Part shown: one piece after another, positions 5,860 through 13,810 of the stretch
Layout of the letters: each line of letters starts with the position of its first letter
Position numbering within the stretch: the stretch's first letter is position 1
Source of the DNA: an uncultured Alistipes sp.
GTDB taxonomy: Bacteria; Bacteroidota; Bacteroidia; Bacteroidales; Rikenellaceae
Direction of reading: 5' to 3'
DNA: 19,361 nucleotides
NCBI GenBank assembly: GCA_910586375.1
Contig: CAJUIE010000019.1
Location: 1-19,361, forward strand
Program-made: the position numbers and the translations under genes
Notes under the pieces: model-generated
The model's input: the letters and a program-made list of their open reading frames with translations, nothing else
What the model was told of the DNA's origin: nothing
Databases searched by the model: none

Positions 5860-6864
5860 ATGAAGAAAACCATTATCATAGGCAGCGGTGTGGCAGGAAT
5901 GCAAACCGCCCTCTGCTTAGCTGAGCGGGGTATCGAACCGCTCATCATCGAAAAGGAGAGCGAACCGGGCGGTAAACTGCGCGGCTGGCACGTGTTGTTT
6001 CCCTCGTTCACGCCCGCAGAAGAGGTGCTGGGCGAGCTGCGCCATCGGGTGCGGGAACAAGGCATCGAGGTGATGACGAATGCCGAGGCGGTGGGCCTGA
6101 CACCGCAAAGTGTGACGCTGGCCGACGGCCGGCAGCTGACAGGCGACGCTGTAGTGCTCACATCGGGATTCACGCTTTTCGACGCCCGCATCAAGGAGGA
6201 GTACGGTTACGGCATTTATGACAACGTATTTACATCGGCCGACATCGAGCGGATGATGGCCGAAGGCCGCGTAACCAAAGCCGACGGAACAGCCCCCCAG
6301 CGTATAGCGTTTCTCCACTGCGTGGGGTCGCGCGACGAAAAGGTGTGCCAGCAACACTGTTCACGCGTATGTTGCATCACGGGCGTGAAGCAAGCTATGG
6401 AGATGAAGCGCCTCTTCCCCGGAGCAGAAGTCTTCAACTTCTACATGGACATCCGCATGTTTGGCCCTGGCTATGAGGAGATGTACCGCGAAGCACAACA
6501 GCGCTGCAACATCCACTTCGTGCGCGGACGTATTTCGGAAGCAGCGCCAACACTCGACGGAAGGGTGCAAATCAAGGCTGAAGATACCCTTACAGGACGT
6601 CCCCTGCGCATGAGTGTCGACATGCTGGTCCTTTTGGTGGGCATGCGCGCCAACGACGACAACGCCTCTCTGGCAGCAAGTGCGGGACTGAAGCAGGCCC
6701 CGAGCGGCTTTCTGGAGCCCCGCGACCTCTTTCTCCGCAGTACAGAGAGCAGTACAGAAGGTATTTTCTATGCCGGGACGGTCACGGCGCCGAAAAACAT
6801 AGGCGAAACACTCGCTGAAGCCTCGGCAACGGCCGACGCTGTAGCCAAGTTTCTGGAAAAATGA
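5860..6864 (+). CDS. hdrA: Short HdrA-like FAD and Fe-S subunit
   Basis: A 334-residue flavoprotein, the expected electron hub of the complex. It starts with the FAD-binding IIIGSGVAGMQTA, then EKESEPGGKLRG. The HdrA hallmark follows: HCVGSRDEKVCQQHCSRVCC (Cys154, 163, 167, 171, 172), which binds a 4Fe-4S cluster, then YMDIRMFGPGYEEMY (residues 195-209). The C-terminal GIFYAGTVTAPKNIGETLAEA closes the FAD site. It lacks the extra N-terminal and C-terminal ferredoxin domains of methanogen HdrA (about 650 residues) and has the size of the HdrA in sHdr clusters. ATG 5860 is preferred to one seven codons earlier because a purine-rich AAAAGAGAGA lies just before it. The next gene begins three bases after the stop. 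Confidence 0.92.
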   Translation: MKKTIIIGSGVAGMQTALCLAERGIEPLIIEKESEPGGKLRGWHVLFPSFTPAEEVLGELRHRVREQGIEVMTNAEAVGLTPQSVTLADGRQLTGDAVVLTSGFTLFDARIKEEYGYGIYDNVFTSADIERMMAEGRVTKADGTAPQRIAFLHCVGSRDEKVCQQHCSRVCCITGVKQAMEMKRLFPGAEVFNFYMDIRMFGPGYEEMYREAQQRCNIHFVRGRISEAAPTLDGRVQIKAEDTLTGRPLRMSVDMLVLLVGMRANDDNASLAASAGLKQAPSGFLEPRDLFLRSTESSTEGIFYAGTVTAPKNIGETLAEASATADAVAKFLEK

Positions 6865-6867
6865 CGT

Positions 6868-7203
6868 ATGGCAACCATTGACTTCGGATACACCATATCC
6901 AAACCCCGGGCCATCGATCTGGACCGCAACAACCTGCGCAAAAGCGACGAAATACTGCGTGAAATGCCCGAATTGCAGGCCTGCATCGGCTGCGGCAGCT
7001 GCACGGCCGTATGCACGGCGGGCAGTCTGACGACGTTCAACTTCCGTAAGGTCCACACCCTCGTGCGGCGCGGCGAGTATCAGGGGGCCTACGAGGAGAT
7101 GAACAAGTGCATGCTGTGCGGCAAATGCCGGTTGGTCTGCCCGCGCGGCATCAACACACGCGGCGTGGCGCTGCTCATCAAACGTAAACTGGGGGATTTC
7201 TGA
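6868..7203 (+). CDS. hdrC: Small HdrC-like 4Fe-4S protein (HdrC2)
   Basis: A 111-residue cytosolic two-cluster ferredoxin-like subunit, the second HdrC of the operon. Cluster motifs are CIGCGSCTAVC (Cys39, 42, 45, 49), where the usual Pro after the last Cys is Thr, and CMLCGKCRLVCP (Cys81, 84, 87, 91). The ARG/PRGINTRGVALLIKR tail matches HdrC, and there is almost nothing after the clusters, unlike the first HdrC. It is separated by three bases from hdrA and two bases from the following membrane gene, so the three are translated from one message. It probably wires HdrA to the HdrD-like domain of the next protein. Confidence 0.9.
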   Translation: MATIDFGYTISKPRAIDLDRNNLRKSDEILREMPELQACIGCGSCTAVCTAGSLTTFNFRKVHTLVRRGEYQGAYEEMNKCMLCGKCRLVCPRGINTRGVALLIKRKLGDF

Positions 7204-7205
7204 CC

Positions 7206-8987
7206 ATGAATTTCTACGCACCTTTCTGTCTGCCGTTCATCGTCGGCGCCGCGGTGATGTTTGCCGTGGTCGCGGGCAAGTGGAGCGTGTGGCTGTGGCG
7301 CCTGCCGCGCGCCGACAAGCTGCGGATCGCCCGGGGACTGCCCTCCGCAGCGACCCTGCGGGCCACGGGCGAAGTCATCGGCGAATCACTGCTTCACCGT
7401 CGCATCTTCCGCATCGATCCCCTGCTGGGCTACATGCACATGTCACTGGCATTCGGGTGGTTTCTGCTCATCGCTGTAGGCTGGGCGGAGACCATTGCCC
7501 ACCTCGGACTCCGCTTTGTACCGCTGCAAGGGCATGTATTTTTCAAATACTTCGCGACGGGGCTTCCACACAAACCCTTCTTCGACCTGGTGATGGACCT
7601 GCTGCTGCTCTTCGTCCTCTCGGGTGTAGCACTGGCGTGGGGCAAACGATTCTGCTCCAAAGCTCTGGGTATGAGGCGCACGACCAGGCACGTCGTGGGC
7701 GACCGCATAGCTTTATCGGCCCTGTGGTTCATCTTCCCGGCACGCTTAGTGGCCGAAAGTACGACCTGCGCCCTTTACGGAGGGGGGGGGTTCCTGACTG
7801 GCACCCTCGGGACATGGATGCACGATCATATCAGCGTTATGGCCCTGATGAATCTCGAAACAGCCGCCTGGTGGATCTACTCCTCGGCGCTGGGACTCTT
7901 CTTCGTGGCAATGCCTTTCTCGCGCTATATGCACATCTTTACGGAGGTACCCCTTATCTTCCTGCGTCATTACCGGCTGCAATCGGGCGAAAAAGAGAGT
8001 TCCTACGACCGTTTTCAGGTCGAGGCCTGTTCGCGTTGCGGTATCTGCATCGACCCCTGCCAGTTGCAGAGCGTGCTGGGCGTTGACGACGTGCAGTCGG
8101 TCTATTTCCTGCGCGATCGCCGCTACGGAATGCTGCGCCGTGAAGTGGCAGACAATTGCCTGATGTGCGGCCGCTGCGTCGAAAAATGTCCGGTAAATAT
8201 TGACCTCAATACCCTGAGGCTCAACTCGCGCGACGCCATGCACAACGTCCCCGACGAGCGCCGATACGACTACTTCCGGGGGCTCGACCGCTCGCAAGGT
8301 GCCGGTAAGGTAGGATACTTCGCCGGCTGCATGACCCTGTTGACGCCCCGCACCCTCACAGCCATGGAACGCATATTCACGGCTGCAGGCGACGAGGTAT
8401 GGTGGGCCGACCGGGAAGGCGGCGTATGCTGCGGCCGACCGCTCAAACTCGCCGGCGAGACCGATTCGGCCCGACGGATGATGCGCTATAACACCGAGCT
8501 GTTCCGCAAGCACGGCATCACCACCTTAGTCACCTCGTGTCCGATCTGTCTGAAGGTATTCCGCGAAGATTACGATCTGGACGGCATCGAAGTGCTCCAC
8601 CACTCGGAATACATCCTGCGTCTGCTGGAGACCAGACGCCTCACCCCCGACCGCCGCACAACGCGCTACACCTACCACGACCCTTGCGAGTTGGGACGCG
8701 GCAGTGGCATTTACGAGGCGCCGCGCACCGTGATTGAAGCCGTAGGCGAGCTGCTCGAACCTGCAGCAACACGCGAAAACGCCCCCTGCTGCGGCTCGTC
8801 GGTGGCCAACACGGCCATCTCCGACACCCAGCAGCTGCAAATCGCCCGCACGGTGACCGCCGAACTGGAAGATACGGGCGCCGAGGTGGTCGTGACAGCC
8901 TGTCCCCTGTGTAAAAAAGCCCTCGGGCGCGGCACGACACGCCCGGTGGCGGACCTAGCGGAAATTGTGGCTGAAAGCCTGAACTGA
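7206..8987 (+). CDS. Membrane HdrE/HdrD-like fusion (cytochrome-b-like domain plus CCG Fe-S domain)
   Basis: A 593-residue integral membrane protein. The first 250 residues form about five helices (near 6-28, 74-93, 125-146, 167-184 and 218-238), with candidate heme-ligand histidines His78, His206, His208 and His243, as in HdrE/DsrM/NarI-type quinone-reactive cytochromes b. The cytosolic part has CSRCGICIDPC (Cys275, 278, 281, 285) and CLMCGRCVEKCP (Cys318, 321, 324, 328). Two complete CCG motifs follow: Cys375/408-409/445-448 and Cys494/528-529/566-569, with spacings of 32/35 and 33/36. This is the HdrD or DsrK layout with both catalytic cluster sites present. It should exchange electrons between the quinone pool and a thiol/disulfide-type substrate or the soluble Hdr subunits. 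A nine-G tract lies in the coding sequence at the codons for Gly193-195. Confidence 0.92.
   Translation: MNFYAPFCLPFIVGAAVMFAVVAGKWSVWLWRLPRADKLRIARGLPSAATLRATGEVIGESLLHRRIFRIDPLLGYMHMSLAFGWFLLIAVGWAETIAHLGLRFVPLQGHVFFKYFATGLPHKPFFDLVMDLLLLFVLSGVALAWGKRFCSKALGMRRTTRHVVGDRIALSALWFIFPARLVAESTTCALYGGGGFLTGTLGTWMHDHISVMALMNLETAAWWIYSSALGLFFVAMPFSRYMHIFTEVPLIFLRHYRLQSGEKESSYDRFQVEACSRCGICIDPCQLQSVLGVDDVQSVYFLRDRRYGMLRREVADNCLMCGRCVEKCPVNIDLNTLRLNSRDAMHNVPDERRYDYFRGLDRSQGAGKVGYFAGCMTLLTPRTLTAMERIFTAAGDEVWWADREGGVCCGRPLKLAGETDSARRMMRYNTELFRKHGITTLVTSCPICLKVFREDYDLDGIEVLHHSEYILRLLETRRLTPDRRTTRYTYHDPCELGRGSGIYEAPRTVIEAVGELLEPAATRENAPCCGSSVANTAISDTQQLQIARTVTAELEDTGAEVVVTACPLCKKALGRGTTRPVADLAEIVAESLN
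7782..7790 (+). repeat. G9 homopolymer inside the membrane Hdr gene
   Basis: Nine consecutive G encode Gly193-Gly195 in a loop after the fourth membrane helix. Gain or loss of one G would truncate the protein before all Fe-S domains, making this a possible slippage (on/off) site. Confidence 0.8.
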
Positions 8988-9230
8988 CACAACAATATTG
9001 TCGTAATACACCCCGGTCGGGCCGAAAAATACCTCCTGCCCCGGATGTCCGGACCTTGCGGCAACAGACCGTTCGGCAATAAAGAGAACGGCCCGCTCCC
9101 GGATGGGAGGCGAGGTGTATCGTCGTTTATTAAAAAACTTAATTTTTTACTTGCGTAGAACAGATAAAGTATCTATTTTTGCATTGTGAAAAAAATAACG
9201 CAAAGTTTTACTCACAAATAATTTAACATC
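8988..9230. other. Intergenic region between Hdr operon and gap
   Basis: It holds a small palindrome ACAATATTGT (8992-9001) just after the operon stop and two hairpins, CCGTTC/GAACGG (9069-9091) and CTCCC/GGGAG (9096-9109). No T run follows either hairpin, so no confident terminator can be called. The final 100 bases are AT-rich and contain the gap promoter. Confidence 0.5.
9150..9181 (+). promoter_or_regulatory. gap promoter
   Basis: CTTG (9150-9153), a 20-base spacer and a perfect TATTTTTG (9174-9181). The leader of about 43 bases is AT-rich without a Shine-Dalgarno site, as usual for highly expressed Bacteroidota genes. Confidence 0.75.
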
Positions 9231-10247
9231 ATGTCAAAAATCAAGATTGGTATCAACGGCTTCGGCCGCATCGGCCGCCTGGTGTTCCGTGCTGCCTGCA
9301 CCAACGACAACATCGAGGTTGTCGGCATCAACGACCTGGTTCCCGTGGACTACATGGCCTACATGCTCAAGTACGACACCATGCACGGACAGTTCAAGGG
9401 TACGATCGCCTACGACGCCGAGAAGAGCCAGCTCATCGTTAACGGCAAGGCCATCCGCGTAACTGCCGAGAAGGACCCCGCCAACCTGAAGTGGAACGAG
9501 GTGGGCGCCGAGTATGTCGTTGAGTCGACCGGTCTGTTCCTGACCAAGGAGAAGGCCGAGGCCCACATCGCTGCTGGTGCCAAGTACGTCGTTATGTCGG
9601 CTCCCTCGAAGGACGATACGCCGATGTTCGTTTGCGGCGTCAACACCGACACCTACGCCGGTCAGAAAATCGTGTCGAACGCTTCCTGCACCACCAACTG
9701 CCTGGCTCCTATCGCCAAGGTGCTCCACGACAAGTTCGGCATCACCGACGGTCTGATGACCACCGTTCACTCGACCACCGCAACGCAGAAGACCGTCGAC
9801 GGTCCCTCGATGAAGGACTGGCGCGGCGGCCGTGCCGCTTCGGGCAACATCATCCCCTCGTCGACCGGTGCCGCCAAGGCCGTAGGCAAGGTAATCCCCG
9901 AGCTCAACGGTAAGCTGACGGGTATGTCGATGCGCGTTCCGACTCTCGACGTGTCGGTTGTCGACCTGACGGTCAACCTCGCCAAGCCGGCCAAGTACGA
10001 CGAGATCTGCGCCGCCATGAAGGCCGCTTCGGAAGGCGAACTGAAGGGTATCCTGGGTTACACCGAGGAGGCTGTCGTTTCGTCCGACTTCCTGGGTGAC
10101 GCCCGCACCTCGATCTTCGACAAGGCCGCAGGTATCGCCCTGACCGACACCTTCGTGAAGGTCGTTTCGTGGTACGACAACGAGTGGGGCTACTCGAACA
10201 AAGTGCTCATGCTCATCGAGAAGATGGCTGCCTACAACAACAAGTAG
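9231..10247 (+). CDS. gap: Glyceraldehyde-3-phosphate dehydrogenase, type I
   Basis: A 338-residue glycolytic enzyme that oxidises and phosphorylates glyceraldehyde 3-phosphate to 1,3-bisphosphoglycerate with NAD. The Rossmann motif INGFGRIGR is at residues 8-16, and Asp35 in GINDL is the residue that normally favours NAD over NADP. The catalytic Cys153 sits in SNASCTTNCLAP, and the partner His180 in TTVHSTTATQ. The end, WYDNEWGYSNKV, is the family signature. Length is standard for a tetrameric cytosolic enzyme. The strong promoter, a single-gene unit ending in a clear terminator, and a narrow set of C-ending and AAG/GAG codons suggest very high expression. Confidence 0.97.
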   Translation: MSKIKIGINGFGRIGRLVFRAACTNDNIEVVGINDLVPVDYMAYMLKYDTMHGQFKGTIAYDAEKSQLIVNGKAIRVTAEKDPANLKWNEVGAEYVVESTGLFLTKEKAEAHIAAGAKYVVMSAPSKDDTPMFVCGVNTDTYAGQKIVSNASCTTNCLAPIAKVLHDKFGITDGLMTTVHSTTATQKTVDGPSMKDWRGGRAASGNIIPSSTGAAKAVGKVIPELNGKLTGMSMRVPTLDVSVVDLTVNLAKPAKYDEICAAMKAASEGELKGILGYTEEAVVSSDFLGDARTSIFDKAAGIALTDTFVKVVSWYDNEWGYSNKVLMLIEKMAAYNNK

Positions 10248-10268
10248 TCGTCGCTTTCGATCATATTC

Positions 10269-10304
10269 AGGAGCGCCTGGCATAAGTCCGGGCGCTCCTT
10301 TTTG
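10269..10304 (+). terminator. gap terminator
   Basis: Stem GGAGCGCC (10270-10277) with GGCGCTCC (10291-10298), an inner GG/CC pair, then TTTTTGTT. This is a classic Rho-independent terminator 22 bases after the stop. Confidence 0.9.
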
Positions 10305-10316
10305 TTACGGGAGAGA

Positions 10317-10510
10317 GGGGGGGGGCACTGAAGGCATGAAGCTGCCGAAGAATCTTTTTGGCGGACCGAAAACCGCGGCAAGGGTGCAACGCAAAAAGCG
10401 TTGCCGCGATTCCTGGCTCGCGCTTCGCGCATCCGCCCCAGCCGGGATCGCGTGAATTATTGGCGAAACTCCGCGCAGCAGGGGCAAAGGCCCGCTTGCC
10501 TGAAAGCCGG
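10317..10510 (+). repeat. Non-coding island after gap, possible divergent repeat copy 4
   Basis: A G9 run (10317-10325) is followed by an island opening with CTTTTTGGCGGACCG, similar to the start of the islands at 3480 and 5634. It contains the hairpin GCAACGC (10386-10392)/GCGTTGC (10398-10404) with an AAAAA loop, and GCGC/CGCGC inverted motifs. The conserved core hairpin of the other copies is not clearly present, so membership is tentative. It lies between the ends of two convergent genes. Confidence 0.4.
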
Positions 10511-10513
10511 GAG

Positions 10514-11404
10514 CTACCACCCAAACAGCCCTCGCGTGATTTCCCGTCGCATACGCAGAAGCCAGAGTGCCTGACGAGGACGCATCAACAAGCACAGCAC
10601 CAGCGTCGCACCCCATTTGAATAGCTCCAACAGCCGGATTTTGAACAGCCGATGATGAATCTCGGCACGCAAACGCTGACTGCGGCCGACGTTATAGCAC
10701 AAGCGCCGAAAATAACTCTCAGTGAGTTTCTCTGGCGGGATGATATGCCACATCACAGCACCGGGAACATACCAGATTACCTCGCCCCCCCAACGCATTC
10801 TCTCGAAAAGATCGTTCTCCTCACCGCCAATTAACTCGCGGCCCACGCGGCCCAACGAAACGTCGAACCCGCCATAACGCAGCGCCACAGCCCGGCGAAA
10901 AGCCATGTTACCGCCGCCCGGAACCCGTCCTGCCGGAAAGGGACGCACCCGCTCACCGAAGTCCATCGGATTAGCCACGGGCATCTCCGTATAAAAAGAC
11001 ATCCAGCCGGGTCGTGCCGTTTCATACTCGGCGATAATACGTCCGCCGGCGACTGTTGCCTCGGGATGAGCTTCGAAAAAAGCCATATAAGCTGCAATGA
11101 AGCCCTCGTCAATCCGCTCGTCATCGTCGATCGACGCCACCACATCGGCCCTGGCTTCGCGCAGTCCCCGGTTACGGGCATAAGAGACCCCGGGTTCGGA
11201 TTCATAAACCCGGCGCAAGGCAAACCGAGGATGGGCCGCAGCAAATTCGTCGAACCGCCGGGCCGTGTCGTCCGTCGAAGCGTTGTCCACCACCACACAC
11301 TCCCACAATGCCGGATCGACCGTCTGACGCACAACCGATTCGAGCGCCCGCAGCAACTGCAACGCCCGATTGTGGGTAGGGATAATAAGCGAAAGACGAA
11401 TCAT
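10514..11404 (-). CDS. Family 2 glycosyltransferase with C-terminal membrane segment
   Basis: A 296-residue GT2 enzyme. The GT-A fold is clear: LSLIIPTHNR at the start, VVVDNASTDDT (Asp40), PGVSYARNRG, and a SIDDDE metal motif (Asp93-95). A VPGGGNMAFRR acceptor-side motif (residues 161-171) and GGEENDLFERM (193-203) complete the catalytic core. A hydrophobic stretch near 264-275 among basic residues suggests membrane association. It probably adds a sugar to a cell-surface polysaccharide or lipid-linked intermediate, with unknown sugar. It differs in sequence from the GT2 gene at the left end, so it is not a recent duplicate. It is divergent from dsbD; a weak minus-strand TACATTCG box lies so close to the ATG that the message may be almost leaderless. 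Confidence 0.9.
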   Translation of the reverse strand: MIRLSLIIPTHNRALQLLRALESVVRQTVDPALWECVVVDNASTDDTARRFDEFAAAHPRFALRRVYESEPGVSYARNRGLREARADVVASIDDDERIDEGFIAAYMAFFEAHPEATVAGGRIIAEYETARPGWMSFYTEMPVANPMDFGERVRPFPAGRVPGGGNMAFRRAVALRYGGFDVSLGRVGRELIGGEENDLFERMRWGGEVIWYVPGAVMWHIIPPEKLTESYFRRLCYNVGRSQRLRAEIHHRLFKIRLLELFKWGATLVLCLLMRPRQALWLLRMRREITRGLFGW

Positions 11405-11438
11405 GGCACGAATGTAGCAATTTATTTCGCATTTTCCC

Positions 11439-11446
11439 TATCTTTG
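11439..11446 (+). promoter_or_regulatory. dsbD promoter (-7 box)
   Basis: A perfect TATCTTTG, 24 bases before the dsbD ATG. No TTTG stands at the expected -33 distance, so only the -7 element is called. Confidence 0.5.
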
Positions 11447-11469
11447 TCCGAAATCCAACAACACTATTC

Positions 11470-13428
11470 ATGAACAAGTTCCTGCTTTCGCTGCTGCCCC
11501 TTTGTGTATTATGCACGCTTCATGCACCGGCCCAAAGCGTCGGATGGAGCCACTCCGTTGAGTCTACAGGCGAGGGGACCTACCGGATCATTCTCGAAGC
11601 CGCCATTGCTGACGGCTACCACATGTACGATATGGGACCCTATACGGACGGCCCCCATGCTACGCTCATCCGCTTTATCCCCGGCGAAGGTGCCGAGCTC
11701 GACGGACCCGTGGAGCAGCTCACGACACCTCATCGCTATTTCGACAAGACGTTCGACATGGAGATTGGCACCTTCGAGCACTCGGCCCGCTTCGCCCAGC
11801 GCGTGCGTCTGACTGCCCCGCAAGCGACCCTTCGGGCCGACATCACCTGGATGCTCTGCAACGACACCAGCTGCCTGCCTCCCGACGATGCAGAGCTCGG
11901 CATAACCGTTCCGGCAAGTGCCGAAGCGACGCTCTCTCCAGCCCGCGAAGCGGAAGCAAACACCGTTGCAACGAACAGCTCCCTTTGGGGCCTGATCGTC
12001 GAGGCTATACTCTGGGGATTCGCAGCCCTGCTGACCCCCTGCGTCTTCCCGATGGTACCGATGACCGTATCGTATTTCCTCAAAGGTGAGGGAGGCCCGG
12101 CACGGGGACGTCTGCGCGCAGCTCTCTACGGACTTTTCATCGTGCTGCTCTACACCGTGCCTATTGCCATCATCATCCTGCTTACACGCGTTCTCGGCGG
12201 CGAGGCAGTAACGGCCGACATCTTCAACTGGCTCGCCACGCATTGGCTTCCCAACGTGGTTTTCTTCCTGGTATTCATGATCTTCGCGGCGTCATTCTTC
12301 GGAGCTTTCGAGCTCACGATGCCCTCGTGGATGGTCAACAAAGCCGACGCCAAAGCCGACACCAAAGGTCTGGGCGGAATCTTCTTCCTGGCGCTGGTGC
12401 TGGTGCTGGTCTCATTCTCCTGCACAGGACCTATCGTCGGATCAGTGCTCATCAAATCCACCGCGGGCGAATTCTGGAACCCAATCGTCACAATGCTGGC
12501 ATTCTCGGTGGCATTCGCCCTGCCATTCACTCTGTTCGCCCTGTTTCCCTCGATACTGGAAAAGCTGCCCCGAAACGGTGGATGGCTCAACTCGGTGAAG
12601 GTCGTGCTGGGATTCGTTGAAGTGGCCCTCGGATTCAAATTTCTGTCAGTGGCCGACCAGACCTACCACTGGGAGCTGCTCGACCGCGAAATCTATCTGG
12701 CCGTGTGGATCGTCACGTTCTCTCTGCTCGGGCTCTACCTGCTGGGCAAATTGCGTTTCGCCCACGACAGCGAGGTGACGCATATCGGCGTCGGACGACT
12801 GGCTCTGGCGATCGTAGTCTTTTCATTCGTCGTATACATGGTCCCGGGCATGTGGGGAGCCCCACTCAAAGGGCTTTCGGGCTATCTGCCGCCACTGGCA
12901 ACACAGGATTTCATCCTGGGGGAAACATCCGTGACACCAGACCGACAGGCACCAGCAACAAAGGTCAAATACGGCGATTTCCTCCGCCTGCCCCACGGTC
13001 TGGAGGGATTCTTCGACCTCCAGGAGGCTGAAGCCTACGCTGCCAGGGTCGACAAACCCCTGTTCATCGACTTCACGGGACATGGCTGTGTCAACTGCCG
13101 CGAAATGGAGGCCCGCGTATGGTCCGACCCCGAGGTGCTGGCAATCCTGCGCAACGACTACGTGATCTGCGCCCTCTACTCCGACGACAAAAAAGTGCTC
13201 CCGGAAGCCGACTGGGTGACCACCGACACGGGCAAAATTCTCAAGAGCCTCGGCAAAATCAACGCCTACTACGCCCGCACCCGCTATGGAGCCAATGCCC
13301 AACCCTGCTACATTCTGCAAGGCCGCAACGGACAGGTGCTCGTACCACCCCGCGGCTATGACCTCGATGTGCAGGGATTCGTGGATTTTCTCAAAAGCGG
13401 GCTAAAAGCCTACCAACAGCAGCGCTGA
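11470..13428 (+). CDS. dsbD: Thiol:disulfide interchange protein DsbD
   Basis: A 652-residue inner-membrane protein that moves reducing power from cytosolic thioredoxin to the periplasm. All three modules are present. A signal peptide (to about residue 22) leads into the periplasmic N-terminal domain with the pair Cys130 and Cys135 (CNDTSC). The membrane domain, about eight helices from residue 172 to 462, has Cys191 in LLTPCVFPMVP and Cys318 in FSCTGPIVG. The C-terminal thioredoxin-like domain has CVNC (Cys540, Cys543) after DFTGHG. So the full cysteine relay is intact. It stands alone with its own promoter and terminator. It could supply reductant for cytochrome c maturation or disulfide repair, but no such gene is adjacent. 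Confidence 0.95.
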   Translation: MNKFLLSLLPLCVLCTLHAPAQSVGWSHSVESTGEGTYRIILEAAIADGYHMYDMGPYTDGPHATLIRFIPGEGAELDGPVEQLTTPHRYFDKTFDMEIGTFEHSARFAQRVRLTAPQATLRADITWMLCNDTSCLPPDDAELGITVPASAEATLSPAREAEANTVATNSSLWGLIVEAILWGFAALLTPCVFPMVPMTVSYFLKGEGGPARGRLRAALYGLFIVLLYTVPIAIIILLTRVLGGEAVTADIFNWLATHWLPNVVFFLVFMIFAASFFGAFELTMPSWMVNKADAKADTKGLGGIFFLALVLVLVSFSCTGPIVGSVLIKSTAGEFWNPIVTMLAFSVAFALPFTLFALFPSILEKLPRNGGWLNSVKVVLGFVEVALGFKFLSVADQTYHWELLDREIYLAVWIVTFSLLGLYLLGKLRFAHDSEVTHIGVGRLALAIVVFSFVVYMVPGMWGAPLKGLSGYLPPLATQDFILGETSVTPDRQAPATKVKYGDFLRLPHGLEGFFDLQEAEAYAARVDKPLFIDFTGHGCVNCREMEARVWSDPEVLAILRNDYVICALYSDDKKVLPEADWVTTDTGKILKSLGKINAYYARTRYGANAQPCYILQGRNGQVLVPPRGYDLDVQGFVDFLKSGLKAYQQQR

Positions 13429-13448
13429 CCCGCTCCTTGCTCTGTCAA

Positions 13449-13482
13449 AAAAGCCTACACCGGAAACCCGGTGCAGGCTTTT
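13449..13482. terminator. Bidirectional terminator between dsbD and the small basic protein gene
   Basis: AAAAGCCTaCACCGG (13449-13463) pairs with CCGGTGcAGGCTTTT (13468-13482), with one internal mismatch and T runs on both strands. It serves dsbD on the plus strand and the 63-codon gene on the minus strand. Confidence 0.85.
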
Positions 13483-13503
13483 CCGTTTCTCGGGACGGAT
13501 GAC

Positions 13504-13695
13504 CTACTTCTTCGAAGAAGTCGATTTCGCACGAGACGACGAAGCGGCCGAACGGCTGCCCGAATAGGAAGCCTTCGTGTCGCTCGACTTTTTCTGCGAC
13601 TTGGCAGCGGAAGTTTTGCTGGCGTGAGCCGAGGCAGAGGTCGATTTATGGCCGACACTCTGACCGCTGCAGTTCGAATTTTTGATCTCTTTCAT
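13504..13695 (-). CDS. Small Lys/Ser/Ala-rich basic protein (63 residues)
   Basis: A 63-residue low-complexity protein. After MKEIKNSNCSGQ it is almost entirely Ser, Ala and Lys with occasional His, Thr and Arg, ending in SSSRAKSTSSKK. The composition recalls the tails of histone-H1-like bacterial nucleoid proteins, but no motif proves DNA binding. No membrane segment or signal peptide is seen. The frame is open further upstream through non-coding terminator sequence. The ATG at 13695 is chosen because a TTTG-N20-TAATTTCA promoter-like pair (13733 to 13702) ends just before it. It is followed by a good terminator, which supports a real transcript. A spurious frame cannot be excluded. Confidence 0.55.
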   Translation of the reverse strand: MKEIKNSNCSGQSVGHKSTSASAHASKTSAAKSQKKSSDTKASYSGSRSAASSSRAKSTSSKK

Positions 13696-13760
13696 AACGC
13701 TTGAAATTAAAGGTTCGAACTCCTGCCTGCAAAATGCGCGCCGAAAAGGTCGGGAACATA

Positions 13761-13795
13761 AAAAAAGCGGGCAACTCCGCAAAGTTGTCCGCTTT
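13761..13795 (-). terminator. Terminator on the minus strand, upstream gene absent
   Basis: AAAGCGG-g-CAACT (13764-13776) pairs with AGTTG-t-CCGCTTT (13783-13795), and seven T follow on the minus strand. It would end a minus-strand transcript coming from 13800-13930, where no gene is recognised. Confidence 0.7.
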
Positions 13796-13796
13796 G

Positions 13797-13810
13797 GTAG
13801 CAGGAGGAGG
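13797..13810 (-). pseudogene. tRNA 3'-end-like fragment
   Basis: On the minus strand CCTCCTCCTGCTAC matches the 3' end of the nearby tRNA-fMet (13984 to 13971) at 13 of 14 bases, and in both cases a terminator hairpin begins next to it. The sequence to the left in tRNA order has no TTCRA T-loop or cloverleaf, so this is at most a remnant of a tRNA gene. Confidence 0.35.

Noticed and set aside
5539..5924. A plus-strand frame reading the tandem repeat as VDAEAVDAEA
   Set aside because: It begins inside hdrB in a wrong frame, has no start signal, and the repeat unit lengths of 15 and 16 bases would break a conserved frame.
9234..10283. A 349-codon open frame antisense to gap
   Set aside because: It mirrors gap almost exactly, has no recognisable domain or promoter, and is explained by the strong codon bias of a highly expressed GC-rich gene.
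13711..13740. GGTTCGAAC resembling a tRNA T-loop
   Set aside because: The bases on either side do not pair to form a T stem, and no acceptor or anticodon arm can be built around it.
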